DNA of 64,000 nt from Ichthyophonus hoferi (taxonomy: Eukaryota > Opisthokonta > Ichthyosporea > Ichthyophonida > Ichthyophonidae). The DNA lies in NCBI GenBank assembly GCA_002751075.1, contig NAOQ01000002.1:28378-92377 (forward strand), written 5' to 3'. Below, in pieces: positions 1-11,867 of the stretch. The notes under the pieces were generated by a model. It searched no databases and was not told where the DNA came from. It saw only the letters and a program-made list of their open reading frames with translations. A program made the position numbers and the translations under genes. Position 1 is the first letter of the stretch, and the number at the start of each line of letters is the position of its first letter.

Positions 1-111
1 TAATATAATATAATATAATATAATACAATAAAATATAATACAATACAATACACTATAATATAGTACAATACAATAATATGCGATACAAATGTAACATAGT
101 AAGATACCCAC

Positions 112-921
112 CTTCACCCATATCCATTTTGCCGTCTTCATGTTCCATAGGTGCCTATAAAAAGGCAATTATAAAAAACATATTCATACCAATATATATA
201 TATATATAGTATAATCCTCTCAGCCTTACCGGGCGTTCTCTTATAAAACCTACTCAACCATCTCTCGCCGCAATACTCATATTCATATAATATATATATA
301 TATATATATATGAATGATTAAAATAAACAAAAAAGGAGACAATGCGACATATAATAGATATACCATACTATATAAGGCTAGTTACCTGTGGTTCCCAATG
401 GCTAGACTCCTCAGCCTCCAGGCGTTTGCCTCGCGCTGCTTCTGATTCATATCCTCCTTCCTAATATGGAGTCAAATGGGTACTTGTGAGTGGCCAGATA
501 ATGATATATTATACGAACACGATACATACCCACTCCATCTCCCCTTTTTTACCCAATTACCTACCTGCATATCATACCATATACTATATATACTATGTAT
601 TGCACACTATTACTAGAAAATATACACCCACATGCTTTACTATACTTTACTATACTCTATACCATTTTAACATCATAGTGTGCGAGCCTGGAAACCACAG
701 TTGACAAAAATACAGAAATTAGTTAGAGAGGTTGGTAACACTGGTATTGCAACTTGGCGGAGTATTATCATATACACTATGTTAACCTGCCTGCTTATGC
801 ATATCTTTGTTCAACTAGGAGCCCTCATTCGCCTGTAAACCCTACATATCAACCCCTTGTAAGCCTATGACCTTACCTCATATCGGGGCGGGATATTTTC
901 TTTCTTACCAGTGTCAGCCAT
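112..921 (-). CDS. 5' part of an unrecognised acidic protein gene (continues past left edge)
   Basis: Three exons fit together in phase on the minus strand: 877-921 (start codon at 921, reading MADTGKKENIPPRYE), 386-460 (25 codons, rich in Glu, Ala and Arg), and 112-154 (14 codons plus one base). Each has a good acceptor, and the donors are GTAAGG, GTAACT and GTGGGT. The visible 54 residues are charged and probably disordered, with no domain I recognise. The start was chosen because the Met frame opens directly into a well-spliced exon, and a pyrimidine-rich stretch without an AG lies just upstream. The rest of the gene lies left of position 1. It follows the arrestin-like gene in tandem, with about 730 bases between that gene's last visible exon and this start. 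The gene model is moderately sure; the function is unknown. Confidence 0.5.
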
Positions 922-1650
922 AATGAAGGGAAGTGAGATAGTCACATCGTGACATAGGTACACTGAGAACTTGATGAACACCGCATAGCTGGCAATAGAG
1001 GGTATACATGGTTTATATAGATCGTAAATAATATTATATATGCATAGTGACAGAAGGCCAATAGGATTACAGAATGATCACAACTGACAGCCATTGATTG
1101 GCTTGATTATGAATTAATAAAATATAATAAAATAGACCATAACATAATCCGTTATAGTGAAATAATCGCTACTATCCGGTGGTGATTGTATTAATCGTTA
1201 GCCCATCAGCAAAATATGTTATAAGAGATTTAAACTGTAAAACCCTTCCTTCGGATGGGGAATAATACAATCACACCAAACTTCTAGCCTTAAACACAAG
1301 GTGTACTCATTGGTTCAGTTCAATTGGCCTATCTACCATCCAATGATATTATTCAATTAAATTCTGTTACTAATTGACATCGTGTTTATGTGGTATGATC
1401 TATATGTATTATCAGGTGGAGTAGTACATGATATTGCACCTATCATTGGGTATATATGCTATACATCCGGTGGTGGCGCGATACTATGTTAAAGACATAG
1501 ATACGCTCATGTACGCAAAAAATAGAGAAAAGGTGTTGCGCAAGACGCGGTTGTGCCTAAACATGAGGGTAGACGTAGTTTATAAATTGCAATTACACAC
1601 AGATAGGTTATAGAGAGGTAAGTAGATTGGGAGTGAAACTGGTTACTTAC
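922..1650. other. intergenic stretch with CCAAT-type motifs and a short inverted repeat
   Basis: This lies between the arrestin-like gene and the next tandem gene. An inverted repeat pairs 1,180-1,193 with 1,263-1,278. Several CCAAT or ATTGG pentamers occur at about 1,092-1,100 and 1,310-1,350, a plausible promoter for the gene starting at 921. A 62-codon plus-strand frame at 1,428-1,613 was judged accidental. A final short exon of the arrestin-like gene could also lie here. Confidence 0.4.
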
Positions 1651-2524
1651 CTCACATCAATCCCTTCGTCTGTAGTCCTTACGGTAGTGGGGGCTAGGTG
1701 TGGTGTCTCATTCTGAGATCAGAGATAAATTCGTTTAGCTTATAGCTACCACACACTTACAATATATATTGATAAAAGTGAAGTGTAGTTGGTATTGTAT
1801 GCTTCAACAAACCTTGAGGATAACCATTCTAATAAATGTTTATACAAACTATATATATAATTTGAAAATGCTTGTTTTATTTATACTTTGTTCTGTCAAC
1901 ATGTATTCTAATCATTGCAGAATGATCGGAATTGGGCTTCTATTTGCGTATGAACACAATGTAATAAAATAACATAATACTTTAAAAATGCACTATGTAA
2001 ATAATAATAAGTAGTAGTGATATAGTATTATATCAAACAAATAATAATAAGGTAAGGTAGTACAATGTAAACAAAAATAACATGATAAGCAGGGTAGTGC
2101 GACAATAGGCCCAATCACTATCCATATATTTTAAGCCAAGTATATTACCGGAGTGACCTGTCCAGCCAATCCAATCCCTCCATAATGGTGTGACACGTCT
2201 GCTTCGTCGTAAGTAGGTATAAGTTCCACCTGCCGCCTGTGGGCCAATAATTCCATCGGGAATTAACTATGTTAATTAAAAAGAGTGAGGGAAGGTTGGC
2301 CCAATTTATCATAAAGGCAAAAAATGCATATGACATCAGAGGAATGTGTGATATAAAATCAACCAATGGATGTAAGCATTAGTTATACACCTCAGTATGG
2401 GACTTAAAATACATATTTGAACGCAAACTCTCAGAGTCAGTCAGTAATGAAAATTGTGATTTTGAAGTTTTGACCCCACTAATTAATAAGAATAACAAAA
2501 AAGAATCTAAATATACACAATAGA

Positions 2525-2561
<37 letters not shown>

Positions 2562-5500
2562 TGAGTAGTATGTATAATACATATTTTGCCCTGTAAGTAC
2601 ATGCAGACACGTGGCTATTTGGAAGCACGTGCTTTTTAGTGCTGAGGAGCAAAATGAAGAGCAAGGCAAAGAGAATTGTAGGCCAATAAGATGAAGCTAA
2701 ATAAGGGAAGGTAACAAGAGCTATAAACAATTTACAATATGATTGAATCATAAAACCTCTTCAATCATGTTCATTGGTTGAATTGGGTGGTTGAGAACCA
2801 ATGGAAATGTCGCTCCAGGTGATGGTCCTTGATTCCTTTACAGATGTAGTATAATATGACTGGATGTAAGACTGGATGTAAAATAACATTAAAAAAGACT
2901 AACAATTTTCAAAGCATTAGTTGCATAAAATTAAAAACATAGTAGTTACTAATCAAATACACTCAGCTAGTTTTCATAATCATACAAGAGAATCACATAA
3001 GGGTTGGGGGAATAGAGGGAGGGAGAGAGGCTAGTACGTGAAGGTGGAATTCCTCCTGAGCGGTATTCCCTTGCTGTAGGCCTCAGTGGTGGCCACTCTA
3101 TTCTTAAATGTTGTTTCTACATACTGTTTGGCTAATTTTTTCCGTGCTTTCACAATCTGCCGGGCTCTGTATAAAAATGGTGAAAAATAACAAGAAATGT
3201 AAATCAATTGTGCCAAAACAATAACTACAATCATGTTAATAGGAATATATAAACAGAAAGAACTGATGAAGAATGAAACAATATAAGGTATGAATTACAA
3301 TGGTGTAGTCTAATTAATATGTAATCTAGTGTCCAATCTATTCACTCTCCCACACCAAGTAAAACACAAAAAGATAGATAAATACGGAGAGAGCCCAACA
3401 TATACACACAACATATACCCAGACATCATCAAACATACATACATATCGGGCTCATCTGGAACCAACCCTACATAGGCCTACCCAGATGTCCCCTCCCTCC
3501 ATACTGCCGTCATAAACATATTTTAAATCAACTCTCAACTAACTACATCATACCACTACAACCTCTTACCTACAAAAGCCTAATAAGGCTGGGTTGATTT
3601 CAATAACAATACACGTACATACGCGTACATTCATAAATCAATCTCAAAATCAATGTTTATGTTTAGATAACAAGACACACAATGAACACATAAGATAGTA
3701 GTTAAAAACCATATAATATGAAAGAAATTGTGAGATTTTAGGTATAACTGGGACTGCTATGTTCTGACACTTAATTTTCATGAGGTTATCTACAAGAATA
3801 ATAGGGCGGGGTATAGTCTTGGTGTAAGACAAAAGAAGAATATAACCGTTATAAGAAACTAACTGGGTCATCTACAGATTTATAAGAACTAGTATAATGG
3901 ACAACCAGACTGGGCGAGACAAAAACAAACAAACATAATATGTATGAGAAGACAGATATAGCAATAGCTTTATAAGTCGAAGTATAGATAGGAGAAGAAA
4001 GCCAGGTACTCACGACATCTTGATAGCGTAGATGCCTCTTAAATGATCATGACTGGCCTGCACTGTGGCTTTGATTGGGTCCCCTGGGTGGTACACGTTC
4101 TTATCTAGGCAGGCTTTAACCTGATTATGCAAGTGCATATAACAGTAATGGTTAATAATATACGTAGGTAAACACCTTTGTATGTTATAGTTACTATCAA
4201 GGTGATGACTGTCTAAAACAAATCGCCCAACAAGAATATGTTTAAGAATTATTAGGGAAAAAGAGGGAGAGGGAGAGGGAGAAGGAGAGTGAAAAGAGAG
4301 TAAAAAGAGAACTCACGCAAGGGGATAGAACTTAACATGACATGCAACCAATAGAGGCAGGTGAACATAGAGATGAAAGAAGTAAAAGATATTCAAATAT
4401 GGAATTTACGTTTAGTTTGCTGAACGAAAAATCCTTTAGGGGGGATACATCAAGTTCTACGGTCATGTCTTCAGCTCTTAATCTCTGCGCCCCAACCCAG
4501 TGAGGGTAGATCGTGCAATACCTCCATCTATCAGGTTCAAGACAGTATATTGCATGCTCATAACAATGTATGTATGTATGTATGTATGTATGAGTATAGA
4601 AGTATATACGCGTATATGTATATATATGAAACAACCACTAAGTCAATATTGACACTACTCTTTACGTTTCCGATATTATTCAACCCTCGTACCTGGAATC
4701 GCACGGAAGTGCGCAGATGTTTGCGATCTAGAATGTGGTGCTCCTCTGCGTGCATGATATAGGCTCTCACCTCATACCACACCTTACAGTTAAGGGACGG
4801 TTCAATCCCACCCGAGAGCGTTACACTGTACGGTAGGTTTTTGGGAATTCTGTGTACCTCCCACATCCTATCAATATTTATTTTAAAATTAAACATTATT
4901 TTACTATCGTCTAGCTACACCCTTTGGTGCCCCTCTTTAGATCATATGAGAAAGAAAGACTGCATAAGGCAGATGGTGAAACAGGTAGATGAAAGCGAAT
5001 GCACACGAAATAGAAAACATATGTTGGCTTGATAAGCTATGCAATGCCTTGTTAACAGGAATAAAGTATAGGAAAGGGAGTGGGAGCGTTGGGGAGACAC
5101 AAGAGAGGAGAAGCAAAGCATAGCGGGGAAGATGAAGTAAAAATAAATATAACTTAAAAGAAAAACACGGCAGTTATGGATGTATGAAGGTAATACATTA
5201 GTAAGACATGCGTGATTAAGCATACAGAAGGTGGAAGAAAGTAAAACAAATATAAAAAAAAAAGGGTGCGGATGGGGATAAGGAGTGAGGATGTATAGGG
5301 AAGATATGAGATAAAGAAATATAATGTATGAATAGGAAAGGAGATTATTGGTAGCATGTTATTCATATTAGGGTCACACCACAGAATACATTTGTAAAAA
5401 GAAGAAAAGTGGGCGTGTAAAAGGAAAGTAAAAGATGTATAGAGGCAGTAGAATGTTAATCCACTTATAACAAGAAGGTGAGAAAGTAACAAGAGTCGAG

Positions 5501-7038
5501 AAAGAATATTAGATATAACGCAGTCATAGGAAGCACTTTGAAGAAAAAGGAGTAGAAGAGATATATGAACAGAGGAATGACAACCAGTCTAGTGCTGTCA
5601 TGCATGGGTGTATTTGCTTGATGTGAACATATACTTAGGCGCAATGTGCATGTACATAGGTATGGAGAATATTATGATAGTATGATAGTATGCCCATACA
5701 TATGTATGCATGTGCATGTATATATATATGTGCGTGTGTGTATGTATAGATAAAACAAGTCAACACAGAAGAATGTAATAACCCAACCCTCCCTGTGGCC
5801 CAATGATATTTACTCAAAGCTAAAGGGAAATTCGTAGTCTCCAGCAGGAATGCCATCATCGTCAAAGGGAGTGGCATTTCTTTGTATATCTTCGTGCAGT
5901 AACACGGTCTTAAGGGACCCGTCTTCGGCATAATACCTGTACTTGCAATTAGGTTGAGAGATTAACAGACAGAGGGAAAAAGAAAAAAAGAAAAATATAA
6001 TAAAAAGAAAGATATAACTAGAAACAGAAAAACGTTGAAAAGCTATGTTATTGATGGCAGTGGATAGGGAATGCGCACACCTTGTAGAAACCAGATATAT
6101 AGTCGCCTACAAACTATTGCTTACCTAAAACTACACCTCACTGCAATAAGAATATCTTTGACGCAATTTAACATGTCCTTCATAGATACAAAGGCATATC
6201 CATCCACAGTCTGATCGCTGGCAACCTTAGTGTTATACAGCTTCAAATGGAAATCATTGAATTCGGGATAAGGAATATTTGGAGCTTTTGGCTGCTCAAA
6301 TGCATGTCCAGTTGTACCTGTGGTGTTGGAATGACCATGGCCAGTCCTGGCAAGGCCACTACTGGAAGAAGGAAGACCGTGTGCTCCATGTGAGCCATGT
6401 GAGGCATGAGGGCTGTTTGAGCCGCTGTGCGAGGCGTGTGTTCCAAGATGTCGTGCATGCACCTGTGTATGTATAGGGATAATATATGCATGTTTTTATA
6501 TAAGGGCAGAGAAATTTCAAAATAAGTATTTCAGAACGTTCATTTAACTTCTTCCACCACCTTGCCTCTGCTATTTCATAATCTGAAAATGTATGCACGG
6601 ATTCCCAAAACGAAAAGGTAATAAAAAAGCTGGAAGTCATAATACAGTATCTCCCTAGTAAAATAACACTATAACTAGTATACCCTATTCTGATATAAAT
6701 TTCTCTACTATGCAATTCCTTAATTAATGCTTGTATATTAGGGTTTTAAAATCAATCCACCCAGATTATCGTGTCTAGAGCGAACCATAGCTCCCCAAAG
6801 AAGAAGACTAAAGTCCCTTTTGGAGTTTAAAGCATGTCTAAAATATAGCATAATTAAACACACTTTTACCCATTTTCGTAAATGAACATACACATGGCAT
6901 GGGTAGAACCACTTTGAATATACATATATTGCAATGTGTAGACAGTAAACGTATAGAGTCGTCAAACACAAACATGTTTATATAGGAACATCAATATGTT
7001 CACACCTCAGGTGGTGTGCCTAAAGCCGCCCTAGTCAT
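1651..7038 (-). CDS. arrestin-fold protein (beta-arrestin-like), ten exons
   Basis: Exons: 7006-7038, 6125-6462, 5814-5936, 4693-4867, 4410-4484, 4014-4120, 3038-3166, 2757-2835, 2149-2229, 1651-1712; all intron phases agree, giving at least 400 residues. The start reads MTRAALGTPPE. Residues 12 to about 65 are His/Ser/Gly-rich; the arrestin N fold follows, with GDYEFPFSFE near residues 156-165 matching the conserved arrestin EFPFSF element. The C fold opens with ACLDKNVYHPGDPIKATV (from about 251), the form seen in beta-arrestins. A later exon carries FPLVLNHP, like the beta-arrestin LPFxLMHP strand. Known family role: binding activated receptors and trafficking adaptors in the cytoplasm. 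The donors of exons 7 and 8 (GTACTA, GTTTTA) are weak, so the protein could instead stop after exon 7. The last visible exon ends in a strong GTAAGT, so one more exon is likely. Confidence 0.85.
2527..2558. repeat. (AT)n microsatellite in arrestin-like gene intron
   Basis: An uninterrupted AT dinucleotide tract of about 32 bases lies in the intron between arrestin-like exons 8 and 9. It creates spurious hydrophobic frames on the minus strand. Confidence 0.95.
4566..4592. repeat. (TGTA)n microsatellite
   Basis: About six TGTA units lie in the intron between arrestin-like exons 4 and 5. The same tetranucleotide recurs near 59,037-59,056, 62,110-62,135 and, as CATA, near 63,813-63,875. Confidence 0.95.
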
Positions 7039-8317
7039 ATTTACGGATCGCGTCAACATCAAAAACACGTGGAGTTATCTAAAATTAGTTAGTTATATCT
7101 AATTTTCTGAAAGGGTCTCACAAGATATTGTGTATCGTGTACCCCTTCTCTATAGATAAGATGATAAGCTTTTAATAAGCTTTGATAAGACTGAAAAATG
7201 AATATGTACAACAAAATCAATTTAAAATATTCAAATAGTAAATTCCGATTCATTCATTATAACCTTTTTGGATTGGCTAAAGGTAATAGTTTCCAATTAC
7301 CGTGCTTGAAATGATGTTATTTGTTTATTAGCTTATTGTAAGAGTGAAGCAAACCAAAGTTAAAAATAGCACATACTAGTAAACTATTAAAGTATGTTCA
7401 TTTAAGAAGGTGGTATCTGTCTTTTTTTTCAATATTATAATGTAGTGCATAGCTTTTTAATATTATATATATATATTAATTTAATATTATTCTACATAAT
7501 TACTAGTTTGACCTTATATAGTCCTTATAAATATTTTAATAACACCTGTTAAAATTGTTTGTTTTTACAGATCTTTCAACAACCTTTTCCACCGAAAGCT
7601 TTTATACCAATCATAAAATGTTTGGTTACGGAACCCACCCTATAAAGGAAACCTTTAATAAATAACAAATAGTACTGTAGATTTACAATCGGAATCAGTT
7701 TAAATGGATTTATTTTTATATTGATTTGGTTTGTAAAATAAACACTTAAATAATATTGATGTAACTCTACAACATTGTACTGTACAGAATGTATAACAAA
7801 GTTATTCAGTATACACACAATATCAATATGCCACTTGACATCAGTTTATGTTATTGACATCACATTCCACATCTGAAACCACTTTTAGCGAGGTCTGAAA
7901 CAATGGACGTGTATGTGAACTCGTTTTTTATTGGCCAATAAATATTATTCGCCGATAAGCCCTTGCCTCTCTTAAGTTTAGACTTGCTCTTTATTTAGAA
8001 ATTAACCTCTAAGGATTAAAGGTGAGGTGCTAAAACTTCACACACATAATATTAATATTTCACCTAATAAAATAAAATAAAACTATAATAGCGGATAAAG
8101 TGTACAGCGTGCAAAAATATAGTTCTATTTTCTACTTTTTGAAAAATAGCGGAGTAAAGAAGGCCTTGTGAAAAACTGAACTCTCCTGCAAGTTTCTAAT
8201 TAAGCAGAAGGATACGTTGAGACGACATTTTAAGTGTGTTTTTCTTGAGAGCTTTCGTCAGAAATATGTTAAAAAATTTTTAGGCCATTAAGACGTAAAG
8301 GATATGCCTTATAATTT
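7039..8317. promoter_or_regulatory. probable upstream region of arrestin-like gene, with CCAAT pairs
   Basis: No gene is seen. The stretch lies upstream of the arrestin-like start at 7,038. ATTGG at about 7,271 and CCAAT at about 7,293 form an inverted pair, and TATTGGCCAATA at 7,929-7,940 is a perfect 12-base palindrome. CCAAT boxes are known NF-Y binding sites in eukaryotic promoters. That they act here is inference. The rest is AT-rich and featureless. Confidence 0.35.
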
Positions 8318-8578
8318 TTAGTTTAGGTTGGTGTTGCTGGGTACCGTGATTGCTGTATTCTTATCGGTCAACCACCTGAGATTCCCATCCTTCATTAGAT
8401 GAATCGACACTATTTTGTCAAAAATGTCGAATATGCGAAGCGATTTCTTCAGGCTGATAACAATAGGAAACATTTGTAGTTCGCGCAATTTTGTATTGGT
8501 TTTAAACTTCGCCAATCGGAAATTGGGTAAAAATTTTGTAAGGGCTTCGGAAACCGTTAAGTCTGACATATCTAACAT
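8318..8578 (-). CDS. isolated unrecognised open frame, 86 codons
   Basis: The frame opens with MLDMSDLTVSEALTKF and ends TVPSNTNLN at a stop. Its composition (Lys, Leu, Phe, Asp, few simple runs) looks more protein-like than neighbouring random frames, and it is one of the longest in this AT-rich stretch. No splice partner, domain or repeat was found around it. It could be an exon of an unrecognised gene, a remnant of a mobile element, or chance. No function is proposed. Confidence 0.2.
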   Translation of the reverse strand: MLDMSDLTVSEALTKFLPNFRLAKFKTNTKLRELQMFPIVISLKKSLRIFDIFDKIVSIHLMKDGNLRWLTDKNTAITVPSNTNLN

Positions 8579-11500
8579 GACATTGATATAAATTATAAAA
8601 TTTTCTCTTTATAATGATATACTGTTTTATAATATTTAAATTAAACTTAAAACGCAATTTTTAAAATTCATAAATATCTTTTTGGAAGGTTCTTTGGTAA
8701 TCACAGTGAGCATGGTGTGTATGCAAACAGATCTTCCATAAGGAAGATTTAGGTGACTTTGTTATCGTTTATTCTTAAATAGGCAGAGCTAACCAATAGG
8801 AATTGGATACACCAAAGGTAGAGGTTAGTCATTGCACAACTATTTCGGAGAAAAGAGAGGATCTCGAAGATTGGGTGTTTGACCTGGACTTTGCTAGTCA
8901 TATTGTACATACTGTATTATGCTTTTATTTATTCATTGTATGTGATTTGTGAGCTCCGAATTTTCTGTTTTGAGGTGGATATTGCTTTTTAAAACACAAG
9001 TCTATTCTTAAGCAAATAAATGCAGCGGAATGTTCTCCTTTAATGAAACTGCTTTAAATACTGTTTCAGTGACGTGAAAAACCAAAGTTAGTGCTTTTGT
9101 ATCCATATCATCTCGTGTATAGGGTTGGATTTCATAACCATTGTATCAAGACGCAGTCGTGGTAGGACGGTATTGTATATAGAAACATCAACAAGAACAA
9201 AGAATATGCTTCTTAATGTTTTAATTTGATTTATCTGTCTTGAAGCTGGTTATCGAAAAAAAATCATGAATAATTCAATTATTTTTACTTTTCTGTTTTT
9301 CTTTATAGTTTAATCAAAGATGGGTAGGATATCTGTGTTCTATTTTTCAAGAGTATACTTAACAGGAAATTATGCTCTAGTAAAAATTCTTTTTATGATC
9401 GTTTACATAAACGAGTCATGATTCTCAAGCTAAACATAAAGGATTAGCAAGTCTATAAATTGTATAATTAATAATAATTACTATATGGTATTAAAACCTC
9501 AGTAAAGGTATTGCATGGGCAAAAAGAGATTGAATAAAAGAAAGAGAATGATTAGAGAAAGAGTGACAGATACAGAAGTATATTAAAATGTATAACAATC
9601 TGTAGTAGTTCTAGCAACTTGTCCACAGGCTTTATAATTGCCAATTCAGTGTTTTATAATAAGATTATATATATATTATGATATTGTTTAAGAAATAATA
9701 AATGAATGCAAAATTTGGATATCACGAACGTATTCGTATTTGCCTATAACGGTAGTGTACATGTACATAGGCATGTGGGGTTGCTGCTTCTATCCGGGTG
9801 TGCCGTGTTCGCGTATGTGTGGGCGGCCCGGACCTTTATTGTTGTTTTTGGTTTTCATTTATACGTTGCTTTACAGCGGGTGTCATTTGCTGATTAACCC
9901 GTATTGCTGTTTAATAATCTTAATGGGACCAATCATAAATATTCTTATTGGCTAGTATAATTTATGAAAGATAAGGAGACCGACTAGGAATGCGTAATCT
10001 TATCCCGATAAGATTACACTCCTTATCTGAATGGCTCATTAGCCGATTAACTAATATAAGTGCTTGTATCGACAAAATCAATTTGAACTGTGTTCATATA
10101 GAGTTGATCTTGAAACAAAATGTGATTTGGGTAAAAATAATTAAAAAGATAATGAAAAATGGTGGCTGTGCCTTTAAGTGCAAAAATGTAGAGAATGAAA
10201 GTAGAAGCTAAACAGGGATTGAGATATTGAAAAAAAAAAAATTGCATAGAGTGAATAAGTGAACTGTTGCAAGGCCGTTAACTCCGAATGAACAGGTTCT
10301 ACCGAAGTTCTGGCAATAAGTGGGATCATAAAATAATCGGTCAAATATTAGTTGATTAACATTCTAAGATGGTACTTCTTAACCAAGTAAATTGATTTGT
10401 CAATAATGCTCTTTACGATCGGTCCCACTTACATTGATGAAAACAGTTACAGTTGATAAACAAAGGTCGGAAAAAGATAAAAGGGAACAGAAACAACCAA
10501 TAAACGTGCCAGGACATTCGAGAATACACGGACCTCGTATTTCCATATATATGTATAATACTGATATGGGAAAAATATGATCGCGTTCGTGACACAAAGC
10601 TTTGCCTTCATTTATTATTTGTTGATTATTATCATAATATATTTAAGATCGCGAAGATCACTTAATTAGATCTGTATAATCAAGATCCTAGAAATTAAGT
10701 GGACTTCCCTATAGGATAAACTTCATGCATGACAGAACGAAAGCATAATCAATGTAAAACAAATTATACATGGGTGAGTATGACGCAAGCCTACTATAAT
10801 TGAAAGAGTTAAAAACATTTACTAGCTTCTTCTGATAACACTCCCTCAACATTACCATACCTACCTGCTAGGTGTTATTTGCTCATTCTTTAGCTGCCAA
10901 TAGGCATCTGATTTTTCAAATACATAGTTGGACTAATTGGCTTCATGGGCACCTTCCAAAATATAGAACAGATGAAACTAAATTGACCACTATCCATCTT
11001 TATAGATTCTGTTACAAGATCGATAACTCCGAATGAATGCGTAGTTATATTTCATTTGTCAATACATAGTTTTGCATGTAATGTGAACTAGCTAATGAGC
11101 TATATAAGGAAATACTAGTACAACCTTATCGAGATAGAATCGGACATTTCTAGTGGGTCTCTACGCCTTTTCATGAGTTGAATTAGCCAATACAAATATT
11201 TATAATTGGCTTCATTTAATGATAAAGCGAAGTACGTACGAAAGAAAAAGTCAATAATAAAGGACCTGCTCACACATGCGCAAGCACTAGTAAAAAAACA
11301 CGCAACCCACTCACACATATGCGGCAATGAGTAACAAAAATACGAAGATTTCGTAGCGCACACAAATACTTTGCATTTAATTTTATGTATGCAATAATCA
11401 ATCACATCGTTATTAAAATGTCGGATCAATGACCCAAAAGACCCAGAAGTCCCAAAATTGACCCAACAAATTCTGGCACTTGAGGGCAATCTGATTCCAT

Positions 11501-11815
11501 CCAATACGATGATTGAGGCTAGTTTGAAATTGACGAATTAGTTAGTCGGAAATATCGAGGCAGGAAAAATGAAAATTTAAGGACGCGGCCGTCCTCCGCC
11601 TAAATCGCCTATATAAATAAAAATATTATCCAAGGTTTAGATTAGGTTCAGAGCTGGGTTTTAAGGTTTAGGGTTGGAGTTTAAGTTTTGCAGTTTAGGG
11701 GCGGTAGCCCCCGAGAGAGAGAGAAAAAGAATAGCTTCAAACGGGAACGAAATCACAGTTTCCATGTTTTTCCTAGTTTACTTTACCGCGCTCTGTTTCC
11801 AAGAATGAGAGGATA
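8579..11815. other. intergenic DNA with paired CCAAT/ATTGG motifs
   Basis: No gene is supported. Inverted CCAAT...ATTGG pairs stand at 8,793-8,806, 9,929-9,951, 10,897-10,940 and 11,185-11,211. The 13-base string AACTCCGAATGAA occurs near 10,277 and again near 11,024. A GC-richer island at about 9,760-9,840 has open frames on the plus strand that I could not assign. A TTTAGGG-like patch lies at about 11,628-11,703. Confidence 0.35.
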
Positions 11816-11867
11816 AGTCCCACATATGGCCCAACACCACACTTGTTAGGTCATATGTGGGACTTGA
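11816..11867. repeat. hairpin-forming inverted repeat
   Basis: AGTCCCACATATGGCC at the left and GGTCATATGTGGGACT at the right pair with about one mismatch around a loop of some 16 bases. It sits just before the copia-like fossil, and a string starting TGTTAGG at about 11,846 could mark an LTR edge. That reading is speculative because no matching second copy was seen downstream. Confidence 0.6.

Noticed and set aside
1428-1613. 62-codon plus-strand frame with a donor-like GTAAGT after it
   Set aside because: No acceptor or partner exon fits and no protein family is suggested; it lies in the spacer between two minus-strand genes.
6243-6491. Overlapping minus-strand frame of 82 codons starting at an ATG in arrestin exon 2
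   Set aside because: The other frame continues into the arrestin fold and joins exons 1 and 3 in phase.
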